64,000 nucleotides of DNA from Actinotalea endophytica (GCF_025717005.1 NZ_JAOVZU010000007.1:124001-188000), one strand, 5' to 3'; shown: positions 24,316-34,289, counted from the stretch's first letter. The notes: generated by a model not told the origin, from the sequence alone. Program-made: numbers and translations.

Positions 24316-25191
24316 TCACGGCTCGGCGTACGTGTCCCCTCCGGTGACGCCGAGGGTCTCCTCGAGCGTGGTCAGGTCGTGCTCCGCCATGTACTGGACC
24401 AGGTCAGTGCCGACGTAGCGCAGGTGCCAGGGCTCACCGGAGTAGCCCGTGACGTCGGCGTTGTCGTCGGTGTACCGGATGATGAAGCCGAACTCCTCGG
24501 CGTGCGCCGCGACCCACTGCCCCTCGACCGTGTCGGCGAAGCAGAGCTTGAGTCCGCAGCCGGGCTGGGTGGTGCTGTCGAGGTCGAGCGCGAGCCCGGT
24601 CTGGTGCTCGGAGTAGCCGGGGCGGGCCGAGTACTTCTCGGCGTGCTCGTAGCCCTTGCGCGCCTCGAGGTCGGCCCGGATCGCGGCCTGCTGGTCGTAC
24701 GAGCGATAGCCCGTGCGCAGCCCGATGTGCACGCCGTCCGCCGATGCCGCGTCGAGCAGCTGCTGCAGGTGCTCGGCCGCCTCGGCGCGCAGGCGCAGCG
24801 ACCCGACGGCGACCAGGTCGTCCGGCGCCCAGGTCAGCGGCGTGACCGGGTGCTGCTTGTTCACCACGACCCAGATGCTCGAGGGGTCCGAGGCCGAGTA
24901 GGTGGTGAGGTCGAGCCCCGGGGGCGTCGAGGGCTCGGCCGGCGCTTCCGACGTCACGCTCGGGCTGGGCGTGCTCGGTGTGGCCGTCGCCGTGGCGGTC
25001 TGGGTCACCGCGGTGACGGATGCGTCGGCCGTCTCCCCGGCGCCCGGCTCGGCCGCCATCGCCCAGGCGCCCCAGCCGGCGAGCGCGGACGCGACGACGC
25101 CCACCACGAGCAGGGCCGGGCGTGCGCCCGCCCCGCGCTTCGGGGCCACGTGCGCGACCGTCCGACGGCCGGGCCTGCCCCGTTCACCCAC
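24316..25191 (-). CDS. D-Ala-D-Ala carboxypeptidase, VanY family, membrane-anchored
   Basis: The 291-residue protein has a basic head, one membrane helix (ALLVVGVVASALAGWGAWAMA), a Ser/Thr/Pro linker and a C-terminal peptidase M15B domain. Zinc and catalytic residues appear in YSEHQTGLALDLD (SxHxxGxAxD) and EPWHLRYVG, with GYRSYDQQAAIRADL upstream. It should trim D-alanine from peptidoglycan stem peptides outside the membrane. The GTG at 25191 lies eight bases after the purL stop and its only ribosome-binding sequence overlaps the end of purL, so it is probably cotranscribed. Confidence 0.88.
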   Translation of the reverse strand: MGERGRPGRRTVAHVAPKRGAGARPALLVVGVVASALAGWGAWAMAAEPGAGETADASVTAVTQTATATATPSTPSPSVTSEAPAEPSTPPGLDLTTYSASDPSSIWVVVNKQHPVTPLTWAPDDLVAVGSLRLRAEAAEHLQQLLDAASADGVHIGLRTGYRSYDQQAAIRADLEARKGYEHAEKYSARPGYSEHQTGLALDLDSTTQPGCGLKLCFADTVEGQWVAAHAEEFGFIIRYTDDNADVTGYSGEPWHLRYVGTDLVQYMAEHDLTTLEETLGVTGGDTYAEP

Positions 25192-25199
25192 GAGGGGCC

Positions 25200-27551
25200 T
25201 CAGGCGAACTGGGCGGGCAGGGTCGCGCGGGACGCCTCGGCGAGCTCGGCGAGCGGCAGGCGGAACAGGCCCTCGACCTCGAGCGCCGGTCCGGCCTCGT
25301 CGTCCTCGACGTCGTCGGTCACGCCGATGCGCAACGCGGGCACGCCCCGCGCCGTGCACAGGTCGACGAACCGCACCTCCTCGGTGCCCGGGACGGCCAC
25401 GACGGCTCGTGCGGTCGACTCGGAGAACAGGGCCGTGAACGGGCTGATCCCGTCCCGCTCGCACACGGCGTCGAGCCGGACGCGAGCCCCGGTCCCGTAC
25501 CGCAGGCACGCCTCGGCGAGGGCGATGCCCAGGCCGCCCTCGGACAGGTCGTGCGCGGCGTCGACCAGGTTGTCCCGCGCTGCGTTGACCAGCACGCCGG
25601 CGAGCGCGCGCTCGGCGACCAGGTCGACCCGTGGTGGCAACCCGCCGAGCTGGTGGTGGACCACGTCCGCCCAGGCCGAGCCGTCCAGCTCGTCCCGGGT
25701 CCGGCCGAGCAGGTAGATCGCCTGACCCGGCGCGCGCCACCCGGACGGCGTCGCCCGCTGCACGTCGTCGAGCACACCGAGGACGCCGACCACCGGGGTC
25801 GGGAAGATCGAGGAGTCGATCCGGCCGGCCTCGCCCGAGGTGTTGTACAGCGAGACGTTGCCGCCGGTCACCGGCACGGCCAGGGCCTGGCACGCGTCGG
25901 CGAGCCCGGTGATGACCTGGACGAGCTGCCACATGCCGTCCGGGTGCTCGGGCGAGCCGATGTTCAGGCAGTCGGTCACCGCGAGGGGGCGAGCCCCGAC
26001 GGTGGAGACGTTGCGGTAGGCCTCGGCGAGGGCGAGCTGCGCACCGGTGTACGGGTCGAGCTGCGAGTAGCGGCCGTTCGCGTCGGTCGCGAGCGCAACG
26101 CCCAGGCCGCTGGACTCGTCGACCCGGATCACGCCCGCGTCGTCGGGCTGCGCGAGGGCGGTGTTGCCCTGCACGAAGCGGTCGTACTGGTCGGTGACCC
26201 ACGCCTTCGAGGCGAGGTTCGGCGCTCCGACCAGGCGTACCAGCGTCGCTCGCAGCTCCTCGCCGGTGGCCGGACGCGGGTACCGCGAGGCGCCGTCCTC
26301 ACCGGAGACCGTGTCGGCCTGGAGCGCGTCCTGCCAGCCGGGCCGGGCGTAGGGGCGGTCGTAGACCGGGCTGTCGACCGCGACGGTGCGCGGGTCGACG
26401 TCCACGATGCGGTGCCCGTGGTGGTCGATCGTGAGCCGGTCGCCCTCGGTGACCTCGCCGATCACCGCGGTCTCGACGTCCCACTTGCCGGTGATCGCAA
26501 GGAACTCCTCGAGCCGGTCGGGGCGGACGATCGCCATCATCCGCTCCTGCGACTCCGACATCAGGATCTCGCCCGCGGTCAGGGTCGGGTCGCGCAGCAG
26601 GACCTTCTCCAGGTCGACGTGCATGCCGCCGTCACCGGCCGAGGCCATCTCGCTGGTCGCGCACGAGATGCCCGCGGCGCCGAGGTCCTGGATTCCCTCG
26701 ACCACACCCGCGGCGAACAGCTCGAGGCAGCACTCGATGAGCACCTTCTCCATGAACGGGTCGCCGACCTGCACGCTCGGCCGCTTGGACGGCTTGGAGT
26801 CGTCGAACGTCTCCGACGCGAGGATCGAGGCCCCGCCGATGCCGTCGCCGCCGGTGCGTGCACCGAACAGCACGACCTTGTTGCCGGGGCCGCGGGCGGC
26901 CGCGGTCTGCAACTCGTCGTGCCGCAGCACGCCCAGGCACAGCGCGTTGACCAGCGGGTTGCCCTGGTAGGCCGGGTCGAACACGACCTCGCCGCCGATG
27001 TTGGGCAGGCCGAGGCAGTTGCCGTAGCCGCCGACGCCGGCGACCACGCCGTGCACCACCCGCGCGGTGTCCGGGTTCTCGATCGCGCCGAACCGCAGCT
27101 GGTCCATCACCGCGACCGGGCGGGCGCCCATCGCCATGATGTCCCGCACGATCCCGCCGACGCCGGTCGCGGCGCCCTGGTACGGCTCCACGAAGCTCGG
27201 GTGGTTGTGCGACTCGACCTTGAACGTGACGGCCCAGCCGTCGCCGATGTCCACGACACCGGCGTTCTCGCCCATCCCGGCGAGCAGGTGCTCACGCATC
27301 TGGTCGGTGGTCTTCTGGCCGAACTGGCGCAGGTGCAGCTTCGAGGACTTGTACGAGCAGTGCTCGGACCACATCACCGAGTACATCGCCAGCTCGGCGG
27401 CGGTGGGGCGACGGCCCAGCAGCCCGACGATCCGCTCGTACTCGTCCTGCTTGAGCCCCAGCTCCGCCCACGGCAGCTCGACCTCGGGGGTCGACGCGGC
27501 GTTCTCGACGGTGTCCGGCAGGTGCTCGGCGGTCTGCTCAGGGGTGCTCAT
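25200..27551 (-). CDS. purL: Phosphoribosylformylglycinamidine synthase, small-type PurL
   Basis: The 783-residue protein has the length of the PurL subunit that works with separate PurQ and PurS (both encoded at 50.3-51.4 kb). It shows [64 protein letters not shown] and the repeat-half equivalents [16 protein letters not shown] and HDLSEGGLG. With ATP and PurQ-supplied ammonia it converts FGAR to FGAM. The ATG at 27551 follows a short leader; TAGCCT about 45 bases upstream may be its -10 element. Confidence 0.97.
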   Translation of the reverse strand: MSTPEQTAEHLPDTVENAASTPEVELPWAELGLKQDEYERIVGLLGRRPTAAELAMYSVMWSEHCSYKSSKLHLRQFGQKTTDQMREHLLAGMGENAGVVDIGDGWAVTFKVESHNHPSFVEPYQGAATGVGGIVRDIMAMGARPVAVMDQLRFGAIENPDTARVVHGVVAGVGGYGNCLGLPNIGGEVVFDPAYQGNPLVNALCLGVLRHDELQTAAARGPGNKVVLFGARTGGDGIGGASILASETFDDSKPSKRPSVQVGDPFMEKVLIECCLELFAAGVVEGIQDLGAAGISCATSEMASAGDGGMHVDLEKVLLRDPTLTAGEILMSESQERMMAIVRPDRLEEFLAITGKWDVETAVIGEVTEGDRLTIDHHGHRIVDVDPRTVAVDSPVYDRPYARPGWQDALQADTVSGEDGASRYPRPATGEELRATLVRLVGAPNLASKAWVTDQYDRFVQGNTALAQPDDAGVIRVDESSGLGVALATDANGRYSQLDPYTGAQLALAEAYRNVSTVGARPLAVTDCLNIGSPEHPDGMWQLVQVITGLADACQALAVPVTGGNVSLYNTSGEAGRIDSSIFPTPVVGVLGVLDDVQRATPSGWRAPGQAIYLLGRTRDELDGSAWADVVHHQLGGLPPRVDLVAERALAGVLVNAARDNLVDAAHDLSEGGLGIALAEACLRYGTGARVRLDAVCERDGISPFTALFSESTARAVVAVPGTEEVRFVDLCTARGVPALRIGVTDDVEDDEAGPALEVEGLFRLPLAELAEASRATLPAQFA

Positions 27552-27682
27552 CGACGGTGTCGTCCCGACGTCGCAGTGGCGCTGACGTGGCTCAGGCTAC
27601 CGGTGCAGGCGCGAGCGGAGGCGCGCGGTCCTTCATCCGCATGGCGGCCCCGCGGAGCGGGCCGAGCCGCTACGGTCCCACC

Positions 27683-29371
27683 GTGACGGAGGCAGCTGGC
27701 GGCGGGTGGCGCGACCCGCACGTCACGGAGGTGGACGGGATCCCGACGGTCTGGGTCGACGATCCGGGTCCCTACTCCGGCGGACTCCTGCTTCGGATGG
27801 GCACCGCGGACGAAGAGCTGCCGACCCGCGGCCACAGCCACATGCTCGAGCACCTGGCCCTCTTCGGGCTGGGCCGACCCGGCGACCACAGCCTCGGCGA
27901 GGTCGATGCGACGACCACCCACCTGCACACCGTCGGCACGCCCGACGAGGTCGCGGACTTCCTCTCCAAGGCGGCGCGGCAGCTGGTGGACCCGCCGGTC
28001 TCCCGGCTGCAGGACGAGAAGGGAGTACTTCGGGCCGAGGCCGCGCGCCGAGCACCGTACGTGCTGGCGGAGGCATCGACGTGGCGCTGGGGGACGCGCG
28101 GCTACGGCCTCGAGTCGTCGCAGGAGTGGGGCCTGACGTCGATGACGGCTGACTCGATCCGCGCCTGGTCGGCGAGGTTCGTCGGCCGGCACAACGCCGT
28201 GCTGTGGTTCACCGGCCCGCCACCTCCCAGCCTGGTCCTTGGGTTGCCCGACGGCACGCGCCACCAGGCACCGGACCCCTGGCCGACGGTGCTACCACAG
28301 CTTCCCGCCTACTTCCGCTCCCAGAGCGGCATCGTCACGCTGCACGGGCTGCTGCCGCGAAGCACCCCCGGGAACGTGCTGGTCGGAGTCCTCAACGACC
28401 GACTCGTCGACGATCTGCGGACCGCACGGGCCGCCGCCTACTCGCCGGAGGCCCGCTACCGGCGCCTCAACGGCAGCACCGCCGCGCTCGTCGCAGTCTC
28501 CGATACCGTCGAGTCCCGGGAGAGCGAGGTCGCAGGCCGCATCGCCGAGATCATCGGTGGACTCGCGACGGCCGAGCATGCGGCACGCATCGAGGAGATC
28601 GCGGACGTCCGGAACCGGGTGCTCCGCTCGGTGGAGCACCCCGGCCACGCCGTTGCGCTCCTTCCCACGGCTTGGGACCTCCTCCACGACCGTGAGCCGC
28701 AGCCGCTCGAGGGCCTGCGCGGCGAGCTCACCGCTCTCGAACCCGACGACCTCGTCCGCGCGGCAGCCCAGGTCACGACGACGCTGGTCCTGCAGGTGCC
28801 CGGCGGGGCCGACGCACCCGAGGGGTGGGCGGAGGCCCCGCTGTGCGCGGTAGCGCCTGTGTCGGGGACGACCTACGAGCACCGGAACATCGATCGCAGG
28901 CTCATCGTGGGTGACGAAGGCGTCACGCTTCGGGGCGGCGATGGTCACGTGACCGTCCGCTTCGACACCTTGAGTGGACTTGGGGTCCGGCCCGACGGCG
29001 GCCGGCTGCTCATCGGCGGCGATGGCGTGCACCTGAGCGTCGAGCCGACGATGTGGTACCACGGCGCGAGCGCCGCGCGCGCGATCGACGAGGCGGTTCC
29101 GATGGGCCTCAAGATCCCAATGGACCGTCGCCAGCCGAAGGAGATCCCGCAACCGGGGCCGCGGAGCCGCCAGCGAGCCTTGGCCCCGGCACGCGAGCTA
29201 CTGACCTGGGGTACCGGAATCCTCGTGTGGTTCGGGCTCACCTTCGGCGCCTTCGCCCTCGCCGATACGGACAGCCTGGGCGGCGCAGATCCCGGCACCG
29301 TCAGCGGCGTGGCCGCCGGCGCCATGCTGGCGATTGCGCTCGTGCGCAGTTGGCGGTCGCGCCGAGGCTAG
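27683..29371 (+). CDS. Membrane-bound M16-like (insulinase-type) peptidase
   Basis: The 562-residue protein has an inverted zinc motif HMLEH (H53-x2-E56-H57) followed by VSRLQDEKGVLRAEAAR with Glu119 aligned to the third M16 ligand. A second M16-like half lacks the motif (TLHGLLPRSTPGNVLVGVL onward). Next comes a beta-rich PH-like stretch (VTLRGGDGHVTVRFDTLSG), then two C-terminal membrane helices (WGTGILVWFGLTFGAFALA and VSGVAAGAMLAIALV). Standard M16 proteases lack the last two parts. No ribosome-binding site precedes GTG 27683, but TACGGT six bases upstream suggests leaderless expression. Substrate unknown. Confidence 0.7.
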   Translation: MTEAAGGGWRDPHVTEVDGIPTVWVDDPGPYSGGLLLRMGTADEELPTRGHSHMLEHLALFGLGRPGDHSLGEVDATTTHLHTVGTPDEVADFLSKAARQLVDPPVSRLQDEKGVLRAEAARRAPYVLAEASTWRWGTRGYGLESSQEWGLTSMTADSIRAWSARFVGRHNAVLWFTGPPPPSLVLGLPDGTRHQAPDPWPTVLPQLPAYFRSQSGIVTLHGLLPRSTPGNVLVGVLNDRLVDDLRTARAAAYSPEARYRRLNGSTAALVAVSDTVESRESEVAGRIAEIIGGLATAEHAARIEEIADVRNRVLRSVEHPGHAVALLPTAWDLLHDREPQPLEGLRGELTALEPDDLVRAAAQVTTTLVLQVPGGADAPEGWAEAPLCAVAPVSGTTYEHRNIDRRLIVGDEGVTLRGGDGHVTVRFDTLSGLGVRPDGGRLLIGGDGVHLSVEPTMWYHGASAARAIDEAVPMGLKIPMDRRQPKEIPQPGPRSRQRALAPARELLTWGTGILVWFGLTFGAFALADTDSLGGADPGTVSGVAAGAMLAIALVRSWRSRRG

Positions 29372-29545
29372 CCCCCGGAGGACGAGCACATCCGGGCCGG
29401 ACCCGCTCCACACTGCAGCTGACGACGACCGCGTCCCCGCGCCACGACGCGACCGGCGGCGACGTTGATCCGGTTCCTGACCGCGGCCGCCGAAACAGCG
29501 CGCGAGTGGCGCCGTAGCCGGGCTAGGCACGCCTACGCTCGGTCC

Positions 29546-30388
29546 ATGGCCGACGACGGCAAGCACGGCAAGCACCACGGCGCCGGGGACAAGAAGGCGC
29601 GCTACCCCAAGGCCCTGTACGAGCGCGAGCTCTTCCGGCTCCAGGCCGAGCTGGTCACGATCCAGGAGTGGGTGCGCGCCGAGGGCAAGCGCCTCGTCGT
29701 CGTGTTCGAGGGGCGTGACGCGGCAGGCAAGGGCTCGACGATCAAGCGGGTCAGCCAGTACCTCAACCCGCGCGTCGCGCGGATCGCCGCACTGCCCACG
29801 CCCACCGAGCGCGAACGCACCCAGTGGTACTTCCAGCGGTACGTCGCACACCTGCCCGCCGCCGGGGAGATCGTGCTGTTCGACCGGTCCTGGTACAACC
29901 GCGCCGGCGTCGAGCGCGTGATGGGGTACTGCACCGCGGACGAGTACCACCGCTTCCTGCACCAGTGCCCGATCTTCGAGCGGATGCTCGTCGAGGACGG
30001 GATCATCCTGCGCAAGTACTGGTTCTCGGTCTCCGACGCCGAGCAGGAGGCCCGGTTCCGCTCCCGCCTGGAGGACCCGATGCGGCAGTGGAAGCTGTCG
30101 CCCACCGACGTCGAGTCGATCACCCGCTGGGAGGACTACTCCCGGGCCAAGGACCAGATGCTCGTGCACACCGACATCCCCGAGGCGCCCTGGTGGGTCG
30201 TGGACAGCGACGACAAGCGGATCTCGCGGCTGAACATGATCCACCACCTGGTCTCGAGCATCGACTACCACGACGTGCAGCGGGTGCCGATCAGGCTGCC
30301 GGAGCGGCCCGGACCGACCGGCTACCAGCGCCCGCCACGCGACATGCAGCGCTACGTGCCGGACCACGCGGCAAGCCTCCTGGGCTGA
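29546..30388 (+). CDS. ppk2: Polyphosphate kinase 2
   Basis: The 280-residue protein is a one-domain class I PPK2. It has Walker A in FEGRDAAGKGSTIKR, YLNPRVARIAALPTPTERERT, QWYFQRYVAHLPAAGEIVLFD, Walker B/lid in FDRSWYNRAGVERVMGYC, and IILRKYWFSVSDAEQEARF. PPK2 uses polyphosphate to make GTP or ATP from the diphosphates, or the reverse. The ATG at 29546 has no ribosome-binding site; TACGCT six bases upstream suggests a leaderless mRNA. It stands alone between the M16-like gene and a convergent reductase. Confidence 0.95.
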   Translation: MADDGKHGKHHGAGDKKARYPKALYERELFRLQAELVTIQEWVRAEGKRLVVVFEGRDAAGKGSTIKRVSQYLNPRVARIAALPTPTERERTQWYFQRYVAHLPAAGEIVLFDRSWYNRAGVERVMGYCTADEYHRFLHQCPIFERMLVEDGIILRKYWFSVSDAEQEARFRSRLEDPMRQWKLSPTDVESITRWEDYSRAKDQMLVHTDIPEAPWWVVDSDDKRISRLNMIHHLVSSIDYHDVQRVPIRLPERPGPTGYQRPPRDMQRYVPDHAASLLG

Positions 30389-30438
30389 GCACGGGCCGCG
30401 CCGCGCGAACCGGCCGCCGACCCGGGCCCGAATGCGCG

Positions 30439-31044
30439 TCAGCCGGCCCGGCGGTAGCGGACGTGGGTGGCGAGCGGTGAGTGGAGCACCTCGGCGGGCT
30501 CGAAGCCGAACGACTCGACTCCCCTGAACAGTTGCTCGCCCGCGCCGAGCAGGACCGGTGCGATGTCGAGGGTGAGCTCGTCGATCACGTCGGCGATCAG
30601 CGCCTGCCGCACGGTCGAGGCGCCGCCGGCGATGTCCACGCCACGACCTCCGGCAGCCTCACACGCTGCCGTGTAGGCCGCGTCGAAGCCCTCGGTCACG
30701 AAGTGGAACGACGTACCCCCATCCATCTGGATCGGTGCACGTGGGTGGTGGGTCAGCACGAACACGGGCGCGTGATAGGGCGGTTCCGGCCCCCACCAGC
30801 CCGACCACTCCTCGTCCCAGTCCCCGCGGATCGGGCCGAACATGTTCCGACCCATCACGTACGCGCCGCGAGGGCGCATGAGCCACTCGGCCGCGATCGC
30901 GTCGGCATCAGTGGCCCGGGGGTCACCGATGTGCCAACCGTGCAGCTCGACGCCACGCAGCCCCAGAGGGTTCTCCCGGCTCTGGTCCGGCCCCGCGACG
31001 AAGCCGTCCAGCGAGATCGACATGTGACAGGTCGTGTCCGGCAT
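30439..31044 (-). CDS. Dihydrofolate reductase family protein (RibD C-terminal type)
   Basis: The 201-residue protein shares the fold of DHFR and the RibD reductase domain: CHMSISLDGFVAGPDQS, GAYVMGRNMFGPIRGDW, APVFVLTHHPRAP, VDIAGGASTVRQALIADVIDEL and IAPVLLGAGEQLFRG. It should bind NADPH, but the substrate of these stand-alone members is unknown and it is not the folate enzyme. AGGAGG lies seven bases before the ATG. Confidence 0.9.
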   Translation of the reverse strand: MPDTTCHMSISLDGFVAGPDQSRENPLGLRGVELHGWHIGDPRATDADAIAAEWLMRPRGAYVMGRNMFGPIRGDWDEEWSGWWGPEPPYHAPVFVLTHHPRAPIQMDGGTSFHFVTEGFDAAYTAACEAAGGRGVDIAGGASTVRQALIADVIDELTLDIAPVLLGAGEQLFRGVESFGFEPAEVLHSPLATHVRYRRAG

Positions 31045-31149
31045 CGAGAACCTCCTGGTGATCGCGACACAGGTGTGCGGACGCCGGCGTTCGCGGCGGC
31101 GCTCGCCCTACCGCTCAGGGGCTCGCCCCGGCGGCGACGGCCGGCGGGC

Positions 31150-32625
31150 TCAGCCCGCCGCGGGCACCGTACGTCCCGTCGCCCACGCTCGCAGCGCGGC
31201 GATCCGCTCGGCCATCACGACCGACAGCGGCCGGGTCGCGCGCAGCTCGCCGAGCACGTGGTCGGCGGTGACGGCTCCCCCACCGGCGTAGGCCGCGTAG
31301 CGCGCGGAGACCACCGCGTGCTCGAGCTCGGCCCCCGAGAACCCGGCGGATGCGTCGGCGAGGAGCGCGGCCTGCGCCTCGTCGAGCACCAGGCCTCGCC
31401 GGGCGGCGTGCACCCGCAGGATGTGGGCGCGCGCTGCGGCGTCGGGCAGGTCGACGAAGAACAGCTCGTCGAACCGGCCCTTGCGCACCAGCTCCGGCGG
31501 CAGCGCGGACACGTCGTTCGCGGTGGCGACCACGAACACGCTGGACCGGCGCTCGGCGAGCCAGGTGAGCAGCGTGCCGAGGACCCGCCGGGCGGCCCCG
31601 GACTCGTCGTCGGCGAGCGCCTTCTCGACCTCGTCGACCCAGACCACGCACGGCGCGAGCACGTCGGCCGTAGCCAGCGTCTCGCGCAGGATCCGCTCGG
31701 ACTCGCCGACGTACTTGTTGTGCACCGCGGCGAGGTCGAGGTGCAGCAGCGGGACCCCGAAGACCCCGGCGGCGACCTTGGCGGCCATCGACTTGCCGCA
31801 GCCCTGCACGCCGACCAGGAGCACGCCGCGCGGCGGTTCGAGGCCGGCGCCCGAGCCGTCGAACGCCGCCCGGCGAAGGCCGAGCCAGCGGACCAGGGCG
31901 GCCATCCCGCCGAGGTCCGCGACGTCCGGCACGTCGTGCTCGTAGCGCAGCACGCCACCGCGGTTGAGCAGCTGGTACTTCGCCTGCATCACGACCGGCA
32001 GGTCCGCCGGGACGAGTGCGCCGTCGGCGACCGCGCCGCGGGCCAGCCGCTCGGCCTCCCCGATGGACAGCCCGCCGAGGTTCTCCACGAGCAGGTCACG
32101 GGCGTGCGGGTCCACCACGAGCGGGCCGCCGTGGTGCCTGCTCGCCTCGGCGATCGCGCGGTCGACGACCGTGGCGCGCTCGACGCGATCCGGCACCGCC
32201 ACGGTGAGGCGGGCGACGAGGTGCTCGAGCTCGACGGGCACCGGCACCGCGTGGCTGACCAGCACGACGGTGCGCGGGACGGCCCCGTAGCCCTGGCCGA
32301 TGTCCTTGAGCAGCCGCACGTGACGCGGGTCGTCGAGGTAGGGGTGGAAGTCGACCAGCACGTACACGCCGGGCAGGTCGGTCCCCCGGACGAAGTTGAG
32401 CACGTCGGCCGGCTCGGTGTTGAACCGCTGGGGACCGAGGTGCACGTCCTGCCGGGCCAGGCCCTCGGTGACCGTCCACCGGAACACCGGCAGGTTCCCG
32501 GCACTGGCCGCTGCGGCACCGACCACACCCAGGGCGCGCGCCTCGTCGCGGGTCTCCATCACGACGATCGGCACGCGGGAGGCGAGCAGCGCGACGAGGT
32601 CCTGCCCCGAACCGAGCTGGGTCAT
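31150..32625 (-). CDS. AAA-family ATPase (Ycf46-like)
   Basis: The 491-residue protein has a degenerate N-terminal NTPase-like half (residues 1-230, RVPIVVMETRDEARAL and VYVLVDFHPYL, without a P-loop) and a complete C-terminal AAA domain. The latter has Walker A GVQGCGKSMAAKVAAG, Walker B CVVWVDEVEKAL, sensor 1 FVVATANDVSALP and the arginine finger region LVRKGRFDELFFVDLP. This matches the Ycf46-like group, whose role is unclear. GGAGG precedes the ATG. It is a single gene divergent from the ArsR gene. Confidence 0.88.
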   Translation of the reverse strand: MTQLGSGQDLVALLASRVPIVVMETRDEARALGVVGAAAASAGNLPVFRWTVTEGLARQDVHLGPQRFNTEPADVLNFVRGTDLPGVYVLVDFHPYLDDPRHVRLLKDIGQGYGAVPRTVVLVSHAVPVPVELEHLVARLTVAVPDRVERATVVDRAIAEASRHHGGPLVVDPHARDLLVENLGGLSIGEAERLARGAVADGALVPADLPVVMQAKYQLLNRGGVLRYEHDVPDVADLGGMAALVRWLGLRRAAFDGSGAGLEPPRGVLLVGVQGCGKSMAAKVAAGVFGVPLLHLDLAAVHNKYVGESERILRETLATADVLAPCVVWVDEVEKALADDESGAARRVLGTLLTWLAERRSSVFVVATANDVSALPPELVRKGRFDELFFVDLPDAAARAHILRVHAARRGLVLDEAQAALLADASAGFSGAELEHAVVSARYAAYAGGGAVTADHVLGELRATRPLSVVMAERIAALRAWATGRTVPAAG

Positions 32626-32767
32626 CGGCGATCCTCCACGCCGGGCACCCTACCGGCGCCGCGGCCGCGGGCTCCCTCGACACCGGGTGACCGTCGACGC
32701 GCGGACCGTGACCGCCGTGGCCGTCCGCACCGCGGACCGTTGACAGCAGGCCGGGACCTCCGTAACG

Positions 32768-32785
32768 TACAACCACATGGTTGTA
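32768..32785. promoter_or_regulatory. Perfect operator palindrome over the arsR-type start codon
   Basis: TACAACCA-CA-TGGTTGTA is an 18-base perfect inverted repeat that contains the ATG at 32777. A TAACGT -10-like hexamer (32763-32768) touches its left edge. A protein bound here would block both initiation of transcription and a leaderless start, which fits autorepression by the ArsR product. Confidence 0.65.
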
Positions 32786-33169
32786 GATCAGTCATCGCTG
32801 ACCGACGCGGAGGTCGACCGGATCTTCCGGGCACTCGCCGACGCGACGCGACGCGACATCGTGCGCCGCACCCTGCTCGGCGAGGCCTCGGTCAGCGAGC
32901 TCGCCACGGCGTACGCCATGAGCTTCGCCGCCGTGCAGAAGCACGTCGCCGTGCTCGAGGGTGCGGGGCTCGTGACCAAGCAGGCCCGCGGCCGCGAGCG
33001 GATCGTCACGGCTGACCCGGACCGGATCGCCCAGGCCAGGCAGCTGCTCACCGCCCTCGAGGAGCTCTGGCGCGCCCGGTTCGGCCAGCTGGACGCGGTC
33101 CTGGCCGACCCGCCCACCGCGCCTCGCTCACCGGCCGGCCCCGGGCCGACGCCCGACCCGACCACCTGA
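32777..33169 (+). CDS. ArsR family transcriptional regulator of the SRPBCC-linked type
   Basis: The 130-residue protein is a winged helix: IFRALADATRRDIVRRTLL, GEASVSELATAYAMSFAAVQKHVAVLEGAGLV in segments (recognition helix AVQKHVAVLE) and a wing KQARGRERIV. No cysteine metal site is present, so it is not a metal sensor. ArsR proteins of this group are routinely paired with AHSA1/SRPBCC genes, as here 33 bases downstream. The ATG lies inside a perfect 18-base palindrome, probably its own operator. The C-terminal 20 residues are proline-rich. Confidence 0.9.
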   Translation: MVVDQSSLTDAEVDRIFRALADATRRDIVRRTLLGEASVSELATAYAMSFAAVQKHVAVLEGAGLVTKQARGRERIVTADPDRIAQARQLLTALEELWRARFGQLDAVLADPPTAPRSPAGPGPTPDPTT

Positions 33170-33202
33170 GCCACCACCTCACCCACCGTCGAAGGAACCA
33201 CC

Positions 33203-34180
33203 ATGCCCATCACCACGGTCTCGTCCGACCCCACTGCCCTCACACTCACCGTCGTGGGCGACTACCCCGTCCCGACCGAGCGCCTCTGGGACGCGTGGGC
33301 CGACCCGCGCCAGCTCGAGCGCTTCTGGGGCCCGCCCACCTGGCCCGCCACCGTCACCCGGCACGACATGGCCGCCGGCGGTCGCACCGAGTACGTGATG
33401 ACCGGCCCGGACGGCGAGCGCGCGGGCGGCTACTGGCAGATGCAGGCCGTCGACCCCGGCCGCAGCTTCGAGTTCGTCGACGGCTTCGCCGACGAGCACG
33501 GCGCACCCGACCCCGCCCTGCCGACGTCGCGGACCACGGTCGTCATCGAGCCGACCGCGACCGGGTCCCGGTTCACGGCGGTCACCACGTTCCCCGACCT
33601 CAGCGCGATGGAACGACTCGTCGCGATGGGCATGGTCGACGGCATGCGTGAGGCGCTCGCCCAGATGGACGCCGTACTGGCCGACCTTGCCGCGTTCGCC
33701 GCCGGGAACGGCACGACCACCACGATGCTCACCGACTCGCGCGTGCGGGTGACGCGGACCATCCGCGGCACGGTCGAGCAGGTCTGGCGGGCTCACCACG
33801 ACCCCGACCTCATGCGTCGTTGGCTCCTCGGCCCCGACGGCTGGACCATGCCGGTCTGCGAGATCGCGACCACGGTGGGCGAGCGCTACCGCTACGAGTG
33901 GGCTGCCGAGGACGGCAGCGCCCGGTTCGGCTTCGAAGGCGAGCTGCTCGAGCACGTGCCGCCGGTGCGAGCGGTGACGACCGAGCAGATGATCAGCACC
34001 GACGGGCCGGCGACGACGAACGAGATGACCCTCACCGCGGTGAGCGGCGGCACGCTGCTCAGCATCGTCATCACCTACCCGAACGACGAGCTGCGCGACC
34101 AGATCCTCGCGACCGGCATGACCGAGGGCATGGAGGCGTCGTACCGCCGGCTCGAGGACCTCGTCCTCACGCCCGCCTGA
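33203..34180 (+). CDS. Tandem SRPBCC (AHSA1-like) protein
   Basis: The 325-residue protein consists of two AHSA1/START-like domains joined end to end. The first has YPVPTERLWDAWADPRQLERFWGPP and ends TTFPDLSAMERLVAMGMVDGMREALAQMD. The second has IRGTVEQVWRAHHDPDLMRRWLLGP and ends TYPNDELRDQILATGMTEGMEASYRRLED. Each would form a ligand-binding helix-grip cavity; the ligand is unknown. It is cotranscribed with the ArsR regulator (33-base gap, AAGGAACC before the ATG). Two domains in one chain suggest fusion of duplicated genes. Confidence 0.88.
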   Translation: MPITTVSSDPTALTLTVVGDYPVPTERLWDAWADPRQLERFWGPPTWPATVTRHDMAAGGRTEYVMTGPDGERAGGYWQMQAVDPGRSFEFVDGFADEHGAPDPALPTSRTTVVIEPTATGSRFTAVTTFPDLSAMERLVAMGMVDGMREALAQMDAVLADLAAFAAGNGTTTTMLTDSRVRVTRTIRGTVEQVWRAHHDPDLMRRWLLGPDGWTMPVCEIATTVGERYRYEWAAEDGSARFGFEGELLEHVPPVRAVTTEQMISTDGPATTNEMTLTAVSGGTLLSIVITYPNDELRDQILATGMTEGMEASYRRLEDLVLTPA

Positions 34181-34253
34181 GCGCGACCGCCGTCGCGGGC
34201 ACACCGGGCTCGCCACCAGCGGCTCGCCCCAACGGCGCGGGCACCCCGGCGCT

Positions 34254-34289
34254 GCACCCCGGCTCGCCCCACCGGCCGTCCCGGGGTGC
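34254..34289. terminator. Possible terminator after the SRPBCC gene
   Basis: GCACCCCGG (34254-34262) pairs perfectly with CCGGGGTGC (34281-34289) around an 18-base loop that has a small stem of its own. It lies in the 183-base gap before the cupin gene. Confidence 0.5.

Noticed and set aside
25020-27686. 888-codon plus-strand frame opposite purL
   Set aside because: It is antisense to PurL, whose motifs cover the region, and shows Arg/His/Val-rich composition without domains.
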